NCBI RefSeq assembly: GCF_003044275.1
Contig: NZ_PZPL01000001.1
Coordinates: 2,480,001 to 2,544,000 of the forward strand
Direction of reading: 5' to 3'
Length of the DNA: 64,000 nt
From: Rathayibacter caricis DSM 15933
GTDB taxonomy: Bacteria; Actinomycetota; Actinomycetes; Actinomycetales; Microbacteriaceae
The stretch's first letter is position 1. Every line of letters begins with the position of its first letter. The position numbers and the translations under genes were made by a program. The notes under the pieces were generated by a model, which was not told the DNA's origin, searched no databases, and saw only the letters and a list, made by a program, of their open reading frames with translations. Shown piece by piece: positions 48,013 through 57,548 of this stretch.

Positions 48013-49125
48013 GTGGCGCTCGGAGCCCTGCCCGACTACCCCTGGGACCTGATGGGTCCCGCGACGGCGCTCGCGTCCTCGCATCCCGACGGCATCGTCG
48101 ATCTCTCGATCGGCTCGCCCGTCGATCCCACGCCCGCCCTCATCCGCGAGGCGCTCGCGCGGGCGACGGACGCGCACTCCTACCCGACGACGGTCGGCAC
48201 GCCCGCCCTGCGCGAGGCGATCGCCGCCTGGTTCGCCCGCCGTCGCGGAGTCCCGGGCATCGGCGTCGACGAGGTCCTGCCCACCATCGGCTCGAAGGAG
48301 CTCGTCGCCTGGCTCCCCTTCCTGCTCGGCCTCGGCGAGGGCGACGTGGTGGTCCACCCCCGCGCCGCCTACCCGACCTACGCGATGGGCGCGGCGATCG
48401 CCGGCGCCTCCGTGCTCGCCTCGGACGATCCGGCCGAGTGGCCCGACTCCACCCGCCTCGTCTGGCTGAACTCGCCGGGAAACCCCGACGGCGCGGTACT
48501 CGATGTGCCGGCACTGACGCGCGCGGTGGAGCGGGCTCGCGAGCTGGGCGCAGTCATCGCCGGAGACGAGTGCTACGCCGAGCTCGGCTGGGAGGGCCGC
48601 TGGGCCGACGAGCCGATCCCGAGCATCCTCGACCCCCGGGTGGTCGGAGCGAGCCGCGAGGGCGTCCTGGGCGTCTACTCGCTCAGCAAGCAGTCGAACC
48701 TCGCCGGCTACCGCGCCGCGTTCGTCGCGGGCGACTCGTCCCTCATCGCGCGCCTCGTGACCGTCCGCAAGCACGCCGGCATGATCGTGCCGGGTCCGCT
48801 CCAGGAGGCGATGATCACCGCCCTGGGCGACGACGCGCACGTGGCGGAGCAGAAGGAGCGCTACCGAGCGCGCCGCGATCGGCTGCGTCCCGCCCTCGAG
48901 TCCGCCGGCTTCCGCATCGACCGCAGCGAGGCGGGCCTCTACCTCTGGGCCACCGAGGGGCGGCCCGCGTGGGAGTCGATCGAGCGGCTCGCGCGGATCG
49001 GCGTGCTCGCCGGACCCGGCGTCTTCTACGGCGACCACTTCACCGAGCACGTGCGCCTGTCGCTGACGGCGACCGACGAGCGGATCGACGCGGCCGCGTC
49101 CCGGCTGTCCGCGGGCCTCTCCTAG
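48013..49125 (+). CDS. dapC: Succinyldiaminopimelate aminotransferase (DapC)
   Basis: A 370-residue class I/II aminotransferase starting 'LGALPDYPWD', the typical N-terminus of the actinobacterial DapC that follows fdxA. PLP contacts: 'SPGNPDG', 'GDECYAELGW' and the Lys in 'YSLSKQSNLAGYR'. It transfers the amino group to N-succinyl-2-amino-6-ketopimelate in lysine and diaminopimelate synthesis. GTG 48013 starts 11 nt after fdxA. dapD and dapE, the flanking steps, are 2-3 kb away. Confidence 0.92.
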   Translation: MALGALPDYPWDLMGPATALASSHPDGIVDLSIGSPVDPTPALIREALARATDAHSYPTTVGTPALREAIAAWFARRRGVPGIGVDEVLPTIGSKELVAWLPFLLGLGEGDVVVHPRAAYPTYAMGAAIAGASVLASDDPAEWPDSTRLVWLNSPGNPDGAVLDVPALTRAVERARELGAVIAGDECYAELGWEGRWADEPIPSILDPRVVGASREGVLGVYSLSKQSNLAGYRAAFVAGDSSLIARLVTVRKHAGMIVPGPLQEAMITALGDDAHVAEQKERYRARRDRLRPALESAGFRIDRSEAGLYLWATEGRPAWESIERLARIGVLAGPGVFYGDHFTEHVRLSLTATDERIDAAASRLSAGLS

Positions 49126-49335
49126 CGACGGCCGTCGGCCGCTTCTGTCGCAGTCCCACAACCCGCGCCGGGGACCACTGGCCGGTGCAGCAGGTCCCCT
49201 GCTGTGCCCTTAGGCTGTAGGAGGTTCGGTCGATGTCGCCACACAACGGCGCCGGCTGCACCGCCCACACACCCGGCGCCGCCCGCTCCGTGCGAGCGCG
49301 CTGCCGGGAGCGACCGTGACGACCTGGGAGGCGTT

Positions 49336-50706
49336 GTGACCGAATCCGGCACGCAGAGCGACGGAACCGCGACGGTGGAGGCACCGGAGCCCGCCACGGA
49401 GAGCGCGCCGGCTGCGGCCGAGGCCGAGCCCCAGAAGGTCACGCTCACCTTCGGCGATCGCACCGCCGAGTTCCCGATCCTCCGCAGCGTCGACGGCGCC
49501 TCGAGCATCGACTTCTCGACCCTGACGAAGCAGACCGGCTTCATGTCGCTCGACTACGGCTTCGTGAACACCGCGGCGACCAAGTCGCAGATCACCTACA
49601 TCGACGGCGACAAGGGCGTCCTGCGCTACCGCGGGTACCCGATCGAGGAGGTCGCGACGAACGCGACGTACCTCGAGGTCGCGTGGCTCCTCATCTACGG
49701 CGAGCTGCCCACCGCCGACGAGCTCGCCGGCTTCGACGAGCGCATCCGCCGTCACACGCTGCTCCACGAGGATCTCAAGCGCTTCTTCGACGCGCTCCCG
49801 CACAGCGCCCACCCCATGTCGGTGCTCTCGGCCGGAGTCTCGGCGCTCTCGACCTACTACGAGGACAGCTCGAACCCGAAGGATCCGGAGGCGGTCGAGC
49901 TCACCACGATCCGTCTGCTCGCGAAGCTGCCCGTCATGGCGGCCTACGCGCACAAGAAGAGCATCGGGCAGGCCTTCCTCTACCCCGACAACTCGCTGAG
50001 CTTCGTCGACAACTTCCTCCGCCTCAACTTCGGCACCATGGCCGAGAAGTACGACGTCGACCCTGTGCTCTCCAAGGCCCTCGACCGCCTGCTGATCCTG
50101 CACGAGGACCACGAGCAGAACGCCTCCACGTCGACGGTGCGCCTGGTCGGCTCGACCGAGGCCAACCTCTACGCCTCCGTCTCCGCCGGCATCAACGCGC
50201 TCTTCGGCCCGCTGCACGGCGGCGCGAACGAGGCGGTCCTGACGATGCTCGGCCGCATCCGCGAATCGGGCGAGAGCGTCCAGACCTTCGTCGAGCGGGT
50301 GAAGAACAAGGAGGAGGGCGTGCGCCTGATGGGCTTCGGCCACCGGGTGTACAAGAACTACGACCCGCGCGCCAAGCTCGTCAAGGAGAGCGCCTCCGAG
50401 GTGTTGCAGGCGCTCGGAGTGAAGGATCCGCTGCTCGACATCGCGATGGAGCTCGAGGCCCTCGCGCTCGAGGACGACTACTTCAAGGAGCGCCGCCTCT
50501 ACCCGAACGTCGACTTCTACACCGGCGTCATCTACAAGGCGATGGGCTTCCCGACGCGGATGTTCACCGTGCTCTTCGCGATCGGACGCCTGCCCGGCTG
50601 GATCGCCCACTGGCGCGAGATGAACATCGACAAGCAGACCAAGATCGGCCGCCCCCAGCAGCTCTACATGGGCGCTCCCGAGCGCCACTGGCCCACCGGC
50701 AGCTGA
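49336..50706 (+). CDS. gltA: Citrate synthase
   Basis: A 456-residue type II citrate synthase that condenses acetyl-CoA and oxaloacetate in the TCA cycle. The catalytic His lie in 'FGPLHGGANEAV' and 'GFGHRVYKNYDPRA'. The N-terminal ~30 residues are low-complexity (Ala, Glu, Pro) and non-conserved. GTG with a GGGAGGC site. The 210-nt leader contains TAGGCT (49211-49216), a probable -10, and a GGCGCCGG/CCGGCGCC hairpin (49248-49280). Confidence 0.97.
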   Translation: MTESGTQSDGTATVEAPEPATESAPAAAEAEPQKVTLTFGDRTAEFPILRSVDGASSIDFSTLTKQTGFMSLDYGFVNTAATKSQITYIDGDKGVLRYRGYPIEEVATNATYLEVAWLLIYGELPTADELAGFDERIRRHTLLHEDLKRFFDALPHSAHPMSVLSAGVSALSTYYEDSSNPKDPEAVELTTIRLLAKLPVMAAYAHKKSIGQAFLYPDNSLSFVDNFLRLNFGTMAEKYDVDPVLSKALDRLLILHEDHEQNASTSTVRLVGSTEANLYASVSAGINALFGPLHGGANEAVLTMLGRIRESGESVQTFVERVKNKEEGVRLMGFGHRVYKNYDPRAKLVKESASEVLQALGVKDPLLDIAMELEALALEDDYFKERRLYPNVDFYTGVIYKAMGFPTRMFTVLFAIGRLPGWIAHWREMNIDKQTKIGRPQQLYMGAPERHWPTGS

Positions 50707-50716
50707 CCCGCCGCCC

Positions 50717-50750
50717 CGATGCCGCCTCCGCACCCGCGGAGGCGGCATCG
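50717..50750. terminator. gltA/dapD terminator
   Basis: A perfect 15-bp stem (50717-50731 with 50736-50750) and a 4-nt loop, between two convergent genes. Confidence 0.85.
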
Positions 50751-50764
50751 TCCGTCCCCGGCTT

Positions 50765-50803
50765 GCTGGTCGAGTGGCCCGCCCCGCGGGCGTATCGAGA
50801 CCC
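50765..50803. repeat. Microbacteriaceae-type extragenic palindromic repeat
   Basis: A 'GCTGGTCGAGTGGCC..GCGTATCGAGACC' unit with an internal CCCGC/GCGGG hairpin. The copy is single, just beyond the gltA terminator and before the dapD stop. Confidence 0.7.
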
Positions 50804-50815
50804 CCCAGCCCGCTC

Positions 50816-51796
50816 TCAGGCGTGCAGCGCCGTGTTCAGCTCGATCCCCGCACCGGTGCGGGCCAGCACCTCCACCGCTCCCGTCAGCGAGTTGCGGCGG
50901 AACAGCAGATTCGGCACCCCCGACAGCTCGACGGCCTTCACCGTCTGCGGGCGCCCGTCGGCGCGCGGCGCCCCGCCCACGACGACGACCTTCGTCCCGG
51001 CGGTGACGTACAGCCCCGCCTCGACCACCGAGTCGTCCCCGATCGAGATGCCGATTCCCGAGTTCGCACCGAGCAGCGCGCGCGCCCCGATCGAGATCCG
51101 CTGCGTCCCTCCGCCCGACAGGGTGCCCATGATCGAGGCGCCGCCGCCGATGTCCGAACCGTCGCCGACGACGACGCCCTGCGAGATGCGCCCCTCGACC
51201 ATCGAGCTGCCGAGTGTTCCCGCGTTGAAGTTCACGAAGCCCTCGTGCATGACCGTCGTCCCCGGAGCGAGGTGCGCACCCAGGCGCACGCGGGACGTGT
51301 CGGCGATCCGGACCTTCGCCGGAGTGACGTAGTCGGTCAGCCGCGGGAACTTGTCGATGCCGGCCGCCTGGATCCCGTGGCGGCGGAGCGAGGGACGGAG
51401 CCGGGTGAACGCGTCCGGAGAGACCGGGCCCGCGTTCGTCCAGACGACGTTCGCCAGGTGGGCGAAGATCCCGTCGAGGTTGATCGTGTTGGGCTGCACC
51501 AGCAGGTGCGACAGCAGGTGCAGGCGGAGGTAGGCGTCCGACGTCGAGGCCGGGGGCGCCTGCAGGTCGATCTGCAGCGTGACCACGTCGATCCGGACCT
51601 CGCGCCGCGCGTCCTCGCCCGCGAGCGCCTCGAACTCCGCGGGGACGATCCACGGGTCCCGTCCGGCGGGGATCGTGCCCAGGCGCGGCTCCGGGAACCA
51701 GGTGTCGAGGACGGTGCCGTCCGAGGCGATGGTGGCGAGCCCGTAGCCCCAGGCGGAGGCGGGCGCGGAGGAGTCTGAGGAGTGCTCGGGGGTCAT
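50816..51796 (-). CDS. dapD: 2,3,4,5-tetrahydropyridine-2,6-dicarboxylate N-succinyltransferase
   Basis: A 326-residue DapD. The N-terminal alpha/beta domain is followed by left-handed beta-helix hexapeptide repeats ('[24 protein letters not shown]', '[16 protein letters not shown]') and the C-terminal '[18 protein letters not shown]'. It succinylates tetrahydrodipicolinate in the lysine/DAP pathway. The ATG, with TACCCT 7 nt upstream, lies inside a 19-bp arm that is mirrored exactly in front of dapE. Confidence 0.95.
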   Translation of the reverse strand: MTPEHSSDSSAPASAWGYGLATIASDGTVLDTWFPEPRLGTIPAGRDPWIVPAEFEALAGEDARREVRIDVVTLQIDLQAPPASTSDAYLRLHLLSHLLVQPNTINLDGIFAHLANVVWTNAGPVSPDAFTRLRPSLRRHGIQAAGIDKFPRLTDYVTPAKVRIADTSRVRLGAHLAPGTTVMHEGFVNFNAGTLGSSMVEGRISQGVVVGDGSDIGGGASIMGTLSGGGTQRISIGARALLGANSGIGISIGDDSVVEAGLYVTAGTKVVVVGGAPRADGRPQTVKAVELSGVPNLLFRRNSLTGAVEVLARTGAGIELNTALHA

Positions 51797-51844
51797 GGCA
51801 CCCAGGGTAGCGCGCGGCATCCGGCCGCTACCCTGGGTGCCATG
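51794..51844. promoter_or_regulatory. Mirror-image divergent leaderless promoter of dapD and dapE
   Basis: CATGGCACCCAGGGTAGCG (51794-51812) and its exact reverse complement (51826-51844) are separated by 13 nt. Each arm contains a TACCCT -10 and, 7 nt further out, the ATG of its gene. Both genes are therefore predicted to be leaderless, with identical promoters and identical first codons. Confidence 0.75.
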
Positions 51845-52951
51845 GCCGCTCCGACCCCCGCCGCTCCGCCCGTCGCGCCCCTGGATCTGCGCTCCGATCC
51901 GATCGCGCTGACCCGGGTGCTGTGCGACATCCCGTCGGTCTCCGGGGCGGAGTCGGCACTGGCCGACGCCATCGAGTCCGCCCTGTCCGACTTCCCGCAC
52001 CTCGAGGTCGTGCGCGACGGCGACACGGTGGTCGCACGGACCCTTCTCGGGCGTGCTCAGCGGGTCGTCATCGCCGGCCACCTCGACACCGTCCCGATCA
52101 ACGACAACCTGCCCGTCGTCGACGAGACGATCGGCGGAGTCGACCACCTCGTCGGCCGCGGAACCGTCGACATGAAGGCCGGAGTCGCGGTCCAGCTCGT
52201 GCTCGCGGCGGAGCTGACCGAGCCCGCTGTCGACATCACCTGGATGTGGTACGACAACGAGGAGGTCGCGTCCGACCTCAACGGGCTCGGCCGCCTCTCC
52301 CGGAACCGCCCGGATCTCTTCACCGCCGACTTCGCCGTCCTCGGCGAGCCCACGAGCAGCGAGGTCGAGGGAGGCTGCAACGGCACGCTCCGCGTCGACG
52401 TCGTCACGCGAGGGCGGCGGGCGCACTCGGCGCGCAGCTGGGTCGGCGAGAACGCGATCCACGCCGCCGCGCCGATCCTCGAGCGCCTCGCCGCCTACGA
52501 ACCGCGCGTCGTCGAGGTCGACGGCCTTCTCTACCGCGAGGGCGTCAACGCGGTCCGGATCTCCGGAGGCGTCGCCGGCAACGTGATCCCCGACCTCTGC
52601 ACGGTGCACGTCAACTACCGGTTCGCCCCGAGCCGCACCGGGGCGGAGGCCGTCCAGCACCTCCGCGAGCTCTTCGACGGCTTCGAGGTCGAGGTCGTCG
52701 ACCTGGCGGAGGGGGCGCGTCCCGGCCTCGACGCTCCGCTCGCGCAGGCTTTCCTCGCCGCGGTCGACGCCGAGGCCAAGCCGAAGTACGGCTGGACGGA
52801 CGTCGCGCGCTTCTCGGCGCTCGGCGTCCCCGCGGTGAACTACGGACCGGGCGATCCGCTGAAGGCGCACGCCGACGACGAGCGCGTCGCCGTGCACGAG
52901 ATCACGGCGTGCACCGAGGGCCTCCGCCGCTGGTTGAGCACCCCCGCGTGA
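51842..52951 (+). CDS. dapE: Succinyl-diaminopimelate desuccinylase
   Basis: A 369-residue M20-family Zn hydrolase. 'AGHLDTVP' and '[10 protein letters not shown]' give the first metal ligands, 'YDNEEVAS' the catalytic Glu, and '[14 protein letters not shown]' is typical of DapE. It releases LL-diaminopimelate, the precursor of lysine and of peptidoglycan cross-links. The ATG is paired with dapD in a mirror-image promoter. The next gene overlaps its stop (GTGA). Confidence 0.95.
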   Translation: MAAPTPAAPPVAPLDLRSDPIALTRVLCDIPSVSGAESALADAIESALSDFPHLEVVRDGDTVVARTLLGRAQRVVIAGHLDTVPINDNLPVVDETIGGVDHLVGRGTVDMKAGVAVQLVLAAELTEPAVDITWMWYDNEEVASDLNGLGRLSRNRPDLFTADFAVLGEPTSSEVEGGCNGTLRVDVVTRGRRAHSARSWVGENAIHAAAPILERLAAYEPRVVEVDGLLYREGVNAVRISGGVAGNVIPDLCTVHVNYRFAPSRTGAEAVQHLRELFDGFEVEVVDLAEGARPGLDAPLAQAFLAAVDAEAKPKYGWTDVARFSALGVPAVNYGPGDPLKAHADDERVAVHEITACTEGLRRWLSTPA

Positions 52952-54171
52952 GCGCCGTCGCCCCGGTGCTGAGCACCCGCCGCCGGGCCCGCCTCCGACT
53001 CGTGCCCTGGTGGGCGCGGGTGCTGGGCGTCTTCGTGCTGACCCGAGTCGTGACGACGACGATCCTCCTGCAGTTCGCCGCGAACCAGGCCGCGAACGCC
53101 TGGACCGGCCCGTCGCCCTCCTACTCCGCCTTCGCCAGCCTCTGGGACGGCCGCTGGTACGAGATCATCGCGACGGCCGGCTACCCCTCCGAGCTCCCCG
53201 TGACCGCGGAGGGCGAGATCGGAGAGAACGCCTGGGCGTTCATGCCGCTCTACCCGGCCGTGGTGCGACTGCTCATGCTGGTCACGGGCCTGGGCTGGGG
53301 GAGTGCCGCGGTCACCGTCTCGGTGATCTGCGGAGCGGTCGCGTGCCTGGTCCTGTACCGCCTCCTGCGCCACTCGCTGAGCGAGAGCCAGTCGCTCATC
53401 GCCGTGCTCCTCTTCTGCGTGGCGCCGACCTCGCCCCTGCTGCAGCTGGCGTACGCCGAGTCGGCGGCCATGATGCTGACCGCGATCGTGCTCCTCCTGC
53501 TCGTCCGCCGCCGCTTCGCGCTCGTGTTCCCGGTCGTCCTGCTGCTCGGCCTCACCCGGCCCAGCGGTCTCGCCTTCGCCGCGGCGATGGGGCTCTACGT
53601 CCTCGTCCGCGTCCTCCGCCGCTCCCGTGAGCCCTTCGAGCGCGCGGAGTGGCTCCCGACCGTGGCGCTGACCGTGTGGGGGCTCGTCGTCGGCTTCCTC
53701 TGGCCGGCCGCGGCCTGGGCCGTCACCGGCTCGATGACCGCCTACACCGACACCGAGCTGGCCTGGCGCTCCTCCTACATCGGCTACCAGGAGCTGCTCC
53801 CGTTCACCTCATGGTTCCAGGGTGGCGCCTGGTGGGGGCAGTGGTGGTTCGAGTCGCCCGCGGTCGGGATCGTGCTCGTGGTGCTGCTGGTCGTCGCCTT
53901 CGCGGGGATCATGGCAGCGCCGTGGACGCGGAGGCTCGACCTGTTCAGCCGCGCGTGGATCGCCGGGTACGCCGTCTACCTCCTCGCGTTCTTCTTCCCC
54001 CAGTCGAGCACCTTCCGGCTGCTCGGCCCGCTGTTCCCGCTCGTGGGCGCACTGGCCGTGCCCCGCTCGCCGCTCTTCCGGGTCGTCGTGGTGCTGCTCG
54101 GGATCGGCGGGCAGATCCTCTGGATCTCGGCCTGCTGGGCCGTCGACGGCTACGACTGGACGCCCCCGTGA
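52948..54171 (+). CDS. PIG-V-like mannosyltransferase, membrane protein
   Basis: A 407-residue protein with about 10-12 membrane helices. '[19 protein letters not shown]' matches the WDG.WY..IA..GYP motif of PIG-V/GPI-mannosyltransferase-2-like GT-C enzymes, and '[12 protein letters not shown]' also fits. Such enzymes use polyprenyl-phosphate mannose to glycosylate lipids or proteins outside the membrane; the acceptor is unknown. The GTG overlaps the dapE stop (GTGA), so it is coupled to dapE, a link that may only reflect gene packing. Confidence 0.8.
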   Translation: MSAVAPVLSTRRRARLRLVPWWARVLGVFVLTRVVTTTILLQFAANQAANAWTGPSPSYSAFASLWDGRWYEIIATAGYPSELPVTAEGEIGENAWAFMPLYPAVVRLLMLVTGLGWGSAAVTVSVICGAVACLVLYRLLRHSLSESQSLIAVLLFCVAPTSPLLQLAYAESAAMMLTAIVLLLLVRRRFALVFPVVLLLGLTRPSGLAFAAAMGLYVLVRVLRRSREPFERAEWLPTVALTVWGLVVGFLWPAAAWAVTGSMTAYTDTELAWRSSYIGYQELLPFTSWFQGGAWWGQWWFESPAVGIVLVVLLVVAFAGIMAAPWTRRLDLFSRAWIAGYAVYLLAFFFPQSSTFRLLGPLFPLVGALAVPRSPLFRVVVVLLGIGGQILWISACWAVDGYDWTPP

Positions 54172-54226
54172 TCGACCCCGCGCGGGCGTGCCGGAGAGCG
54201 CGATTTCTCGAAGACCGCGGATGCAC

Positions 54227-54232
54227 GATAAT
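54227..54232 (+). promoter_or_regulatory. -10 element of the DUF3117 gene
   Basis: GATAAT, 29 nt before the ATG, in an AT-rich stretch that differs from the flanking sequence. It is close to TATAAT, which is rare in this window, so the gene is probably strongly transcribed. Confidence 0.45.
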
Positions 54233-54261
54233 AGGGGGATACGTCACGAAAGGGGAACTCT

Positions 54262-54435
54262 ATGGCGGCCATGAAGCCCAGGACCGGAGACGGACCGATG
54301 GAGGCTGTTAAGGAGGGTCGACTCATCGTCGTGCGCGTTCCGCTCGAAGGAGGCGGACGACTCGTCGTCTCGGTCAACGATGCAGAGGCGAAAGAGCTGC
54401 ACGATGCTCTCGCATCGGTGGTGACCCCCGCCTGA
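54262..54435 (+). CDS. DUF3117 family small protein
   Basis: A 57-residue protein starting MAAMKPRTGDGPMEAVKEGR, the hallmark of DUF3117, a small family conserved in nearly all actinobacteria. It contains 'IVVRVPLEGGGRLVVSV' and a C-terminal helix. Function unknown. The ATG has an AAAGGGG site 6 nt upstream, a near-consensus -10 and a strong terminator, so it is a short monocistronic unit. The codons are notably less GC-biased than those of the neighbours. Confidence 0.92.
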   Translation: MAAMKPRTGDGPMEAVKEGRLIVVRVPLEGGGRLVVSVNDAEAKELHDALASVVTPA

Positions 54436-54458
54436 CGGGGATCCACCGGCACCGTCGA

Positions 54459-54491
54459 GAACGCCCGTCGCACTCCGTGCGGCGGGCGTTC
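54459..54491. terminator. Terminator between DUF3117 and the O-methyltransferase
   Basis: A 15-bp stem (54459-54473 with 54477-54491, one G-U pair) with a 3-nt loop between convergent genes. Confidence 0.8.
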
Positions 54492-54526
54492 CCTCGTTCA
54501 GGAGCCGGTTGCGACGGGGCGGGTCT

Positions 54527-55159
54527 TCACGCCCTGCGCTTGTTCGCCTGCAGCAGTCCGTCTCCGATGGGGGAGAGGATGCTCACCACCGCCGGCGACG
54601 CGCTGATCTCGGCGACGAGGGTCCGGAACGCCGAGGCGATCTCGTCGCGCTGAGCGGGGTTCGACACTCGGCCGCGCCAGAGCGCGTGGGGGATCAGGAC
54701 GGTTCCGCCCGGACGGACCAGCCGCAGCGCGTGCTCGACGTTCTCGATCACCTGCAGGGGATCGCCGTCGACGAAGACGATGTCGTAGGAGTTCTCGTTC
54801 ATCCGCGGCAGCACCTCGAGGGCCCGCCCCGGGATGAGGCGGAGGCGGTTCGGCGAGATGCCGGCCTCGTGGAACTGGGCGCGGGCGTGCTGCTGGTGCA
54901 CCGCCTCCGAGTCGATCGAGGTCAGCATCGCCTCCGGAGCACCGTCGAGGAGCCACAGACCGCTCACTCCGGTGCCGGTGCCGATCTCGATGATCTGCGA
55001 GGCGCGGGCGGCGGCCGCGATGAGCGAGGACTGCGCGCCGATGGACGGCGCGACCGCGTCGATGCCCAGCTCGACCGAGAGGCGGCGAGCGGAGGCGATG
55101 GCCTCGGGCTCGACGACCGCGTCCTCGGCGTACTTCCAGTTGGCATCCTTGTCGGACAC
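54527..55159 (-). CDS. SAM-dependent O-methyltransferase (COMT-like)
   Basis: A 210-residue class I methyltransferase of the Methyltransf_24/O-MT type. 'IIEIGTGTGVSGLWLL' binds SAM, 'LTSIDSEAVHQQHAR' follows, and 'YDIVFVDGDP' is the post-II motif. The substrate is unknown. GTG start with an AGAGGAG site. It is divergent from tatB. Confidence 0.88.
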   Translation of the reverse strand: MSDKDANWKYAEDAVVEPEAIASARRLSVELGIDAVAPSIGAQSSLIAAAARASQIIEIGTGTGVSGLWLLDGAPEAMLTSIDSEAVHQQHARAQFHEAGISPNRLRLIPGRALEVLPRMNENSYDIVFVDGDPLQVIENVEHALRLVRPGGTVLIPHALWRGRVSNPAQRDEIASAFRTLVAEISASPAVVSILSPIGDGLLQANKRRA

Positions 55160-55266
55160 GGTCGGGCTCCTCTGGTCGATGCGGCGGACGGATCGCGTCC
55201 GCGCGAGGCAAGGCTACGGTGGCGCGCGGGGTCGGTGCCGCAGGCGCGGCGGGTTACTCTTGTCTC

Positions 55267-55686
55267 GTGTTCGGTTTGACGTTCGACAAGCTCCTCATCA
55301 TCGGAGTGATCGCCGTCTTCGTGCTGGGCCCCGACCGCCTCCCGCACTACGCCGCACAGCTGGGTCAGCTCGTGCGCAAGGTGCGCGGATTCGCCACTCA
55401 GGCGCGCGAACGGGTCAAGGACGAGATGGGCGAGGAGTTCAACGAGGTCGATTGGCGGAAGCTCGATCCGCGCCAGTACGACCCGCGTCGGATCATCCGC
55501 GACGCGCTCCTCGAGGACGATCCCGTTCCCACCGTCAAGCCGCCGACCGCCGTCGCCGCGCCCGTCACGACGGGCGGCCGGTCCACGTCGACGGCGGACA
55601 GCTATTACACGACGATGAAGCGCTCGGCCGGCGAGGGCCGCCTCTCGGCCGTCGCCCCGCCTCCGATCGACTCCGAAGCCACCTGA
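55267..55686 (+). CDS. tatB: Sec-independent (Tat) translocase subunit TatB
   Basis: A 139-residue TatA/B-family protein. One N-terminal helix (about 8-22, 'LLIIGVIAVFVLGPDRLP') with the Glu-for-Asp variant of the polar residue and 'GPDRLP' hinge is followed by an amphipathic helix and a long charged, Pro-rich tail typical of TatB. It recognises twin-arginine substrates such as EfeB. tatA and tatC are not in the window. TACTCT (55255-55260) lies 6 nt before the GTG, so it is probably leaderless. Confidence 0.9.
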   Translation: MFGLTFDKLLIIGVIAVFVLGPDRLPHYAAQLGQLVRKVRGFATQARERVKDEMGEEFNEVDWRKLDPRQYDPRRIIRDALLEDDPVPTVKPPTAVAAPVTTGGRSTSTADSYYTTMKRSAGEGRLSAVAPPPIDSEAT

Positions 55687-55756
55687 CACCGTCGGCCCGG
55701 CTCTGCGGCTCGGCCACCGACGGATCGTCGGCGCCACGCAATAGACGCAGGGTCGG

Positions 55757-56902
55757 TCAGTTCACGCTCATCGGGAGCCGTCGACCGGTCAGACCTCGCG
55801 GTCGCGCCACGAGGGTGCGGGCGAGCGCGGTGATCGCCCGTGCCGCCGGGTCGTCCGGTGATCCGACGACGACGGGGACGCCCTCGTCACCACCGGAGCG
55901 CAGAGCAACGCTGATGGGCAGCGAGGCGAGGACCTGCACTTGGTCCCCGGACGCGCTGAGGCGCCGTGCGACCTCGTCACCGCCCCCGGTCCCGAAGAGG
56001 TCGAGCACGGTCCCGTCGGGCTGGGGGAGACCCGCCATGTTCTCGACCACGCCGATGATCCGCTGGCCCGACTGACGCGCCAGTGCGCCGCTCCGCTCGG
56101 CGACATCCGCTGCCGCGGGCTGCGGAGTCGTCACGATCAGGACTTCGGCGTGCGGCAGCAGCTGTCCGATCGAGATGGCCACGTCTCCCGTGCCGGGGGG
56201 CAGATCGAGCAGCAGGACGTCGAGATCGCCGAAGTAGACGTCCGTGAGGAACTGCGAGATCGTGCGGTGCAGCATCGGCCCGCGCCACGACACGGCCGCC
56301 CCGCGGGTGTCGCCCTCGAGGAACATGCCGATCGAGATGACCTTCACGCCGTGCGCGACGGGCGGGAGCATCAGCTCGCCCACCCGCGTGGGCCCGGCGA
56401 CGCGCCCCTCGTGCATGAGCCCGAGGAGACCCGGGATCGAGAAGCCGTGCACATCGGCGTCGACCAGGCCGACCGAGAGCCCCTGTTGCGCGAGGGCGAC
56501 CGCGAGGTTGGCGGTGACCGTCGACTTGCCGACCCCGCCCTTGCCGCTCGTCACCGCGTAGACGCGGGTGAGCGAGTCCGGACCGAACGGCATGGTGCGC
56601 TTCGCACCGCGCAGCCGCTCCGTCAGCGCGGTGCGCTGGGCGGGAGTCATGACGCCGACCGAGACGCGGGCGGCGGTGACACCGGGCGTGCCGGCTACGG
56701 CCTCGGTCACGTCGCGCTCGATCGCGGAGGCAGCGGGGCAACCGACGATGGTGAGGCGGATCGCGACGTCGACCGTCCCGTCCGCGGCGGCGACCACCGA
56801 CTCGACCATGTCGAGTTCCGTGATGGGCTTACGGATCTCGGGATCGACGACCCGGGCGAGAGAAGCGAGGACCGCCGACTCGAGGGGCGTCGGCTCAGGC
56901 AT
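55757..56902 (-). CDS. Mrp/NBP35-family Fe-S carrier ATPase
   Basis: A 381-residue protein. An N-terminal MIP18/DUF59-like domain (about 5-85) is followed by the P-loop ATPase with 'GKGGVGKST' and 'LDLPPGTGD'. Family members carry Fe-S clusters. The CxxC normally near the C-terminus is missing: the segment after 'ENMAG' reads 'LPQPDGTVLDLFG', with no Cys, as I recall also for mycobacterial Mrp. It overlaps the end of the DUF1003 gene by 8 nt. The ATG at 56902 was chosen over an upstream start that lies inside the DUF1003 frame. Confidence 0.9.
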   Translation of the reverse strand: MPEPTPLESAVLASLARVVDPEIRKPITELDMVESVVAAADGTVDVAIRLTIVGCPAASAIERDVTEAVAGTPGVTAARVSVGVMTPAQRTALTERLRGAKRTMPFGPDSLTRVYAVTSGKGGVGKSTVTANLAVALAQQGLSVGLVDADVHGFSIPGLLGLMHEGRVAGPTRVGELMLPPVAHGVKVISIGMFLEGDTRGAAVSWRGPMLHRTISQFLTDVYFGDLDVLLLDLPPGTGDVAISIGQLLPHAEVLIVTTPQPAAADVAERSGALARQSGQRIIGVVENMAGLPQPDGTVLDLFGTGGGDEVARRLSASGDQVQVLASLPISVALRSGGDEGVPVVVGSPDDPAARAITALARTLVARPRGLTGRRLPMSVN

Positions 56903-57548
56903 CGCCGCGCTCGGTCCCGAGCGGCTCCGCCCCGTTCTCCTCGAAGCGGAACGTGTCCGCGCGGGTCCGGTCGGCACGGGCCGCGTCGCTCCGCGCCGCT
57001 CCGTCGAGCGGCGCAGCGAGTTCCTCGGCGGCGCCGTCCCGCTCCGCCCGGTCCTTCTCGAGCTCCTCGACCAGGCTCCGCAGCTCGGAGCGGATGAAGT
57101 CCTTGCTGGCCATGTCGCGGATCGCCAGACGTAGGGCGACGACCTCGCGGGCGAGGTACTCGGTGTCGGCCAGGTTGCGCTCGGCGCGCTGGCGGTCCTG
57201 CTCGATCTGCACGCGGTCGCGGTCGTCCTGGCGGTTCTGCGCCAGGAGCAGGAGGGGCGCCGCGTACGAGGCCTGCAGCGACAGGATGAGCGTCAGCACG
57301 GTGAAGCCGAGCGCCTGCGAGTCGAAGCGCGCGTCCTCCGGGCCGTAGGTGTTGAAGACGAGCCAGAAGACGCAGAAGATCGTCATGCCGAACAGGAACC
57401 AGGGCGTTCCCATGCCGCGGGCGAACGACTCGGTCAGCCGCCCGAATCGATCGCTGCTCTGGCGGTTGCGCAACGGCAGCACGCGGGTGCGCAGTCCCTT
57501 CGGGGCGTCGAGCCGCCGATCCTGCTTCGCATCCTTAGCCACGCGCAC
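56895..57548 (-). CDS. DUF1003 family membrane protein
   Basis: A 217-residue protein with two membrane helices ('PWFLFGMTIFCVFWLVFNT' and 'LTLILSLQASYAAPLLLLAQ') and the typical 'QNRQDDRDR' after helix 2, then a long charged, partly coiled C-terminus. Function unknown. It overlaps the MgtE-like gene by 14 nt and mrp by 8 nt; the trio MgtE_N/CBS, DUF1003 and Mrp is a conserved actinobacterial neighbourhood. GTG at 57548 or 57542. Confidence 0.88.
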   Translation of the reverse strand: MRVAKDAKQDRRLDAPKGLRTRVLPLRNRQSSDRFGRLTESFARGMGTPWFLFGMTIFCVFWLVFNTYGPEDARFDSQALGFTVLTLILSLQASYAAPLLLLAQNRQDDRDRVQIEQDRQRAERNLADTEYLAREVVALRLAIRDMASKDFIRSELRSLVEELEKDRAERDGAAEELAAPLDGAARSDAARADRTRADTFRFEENGAEPLGTERGDA

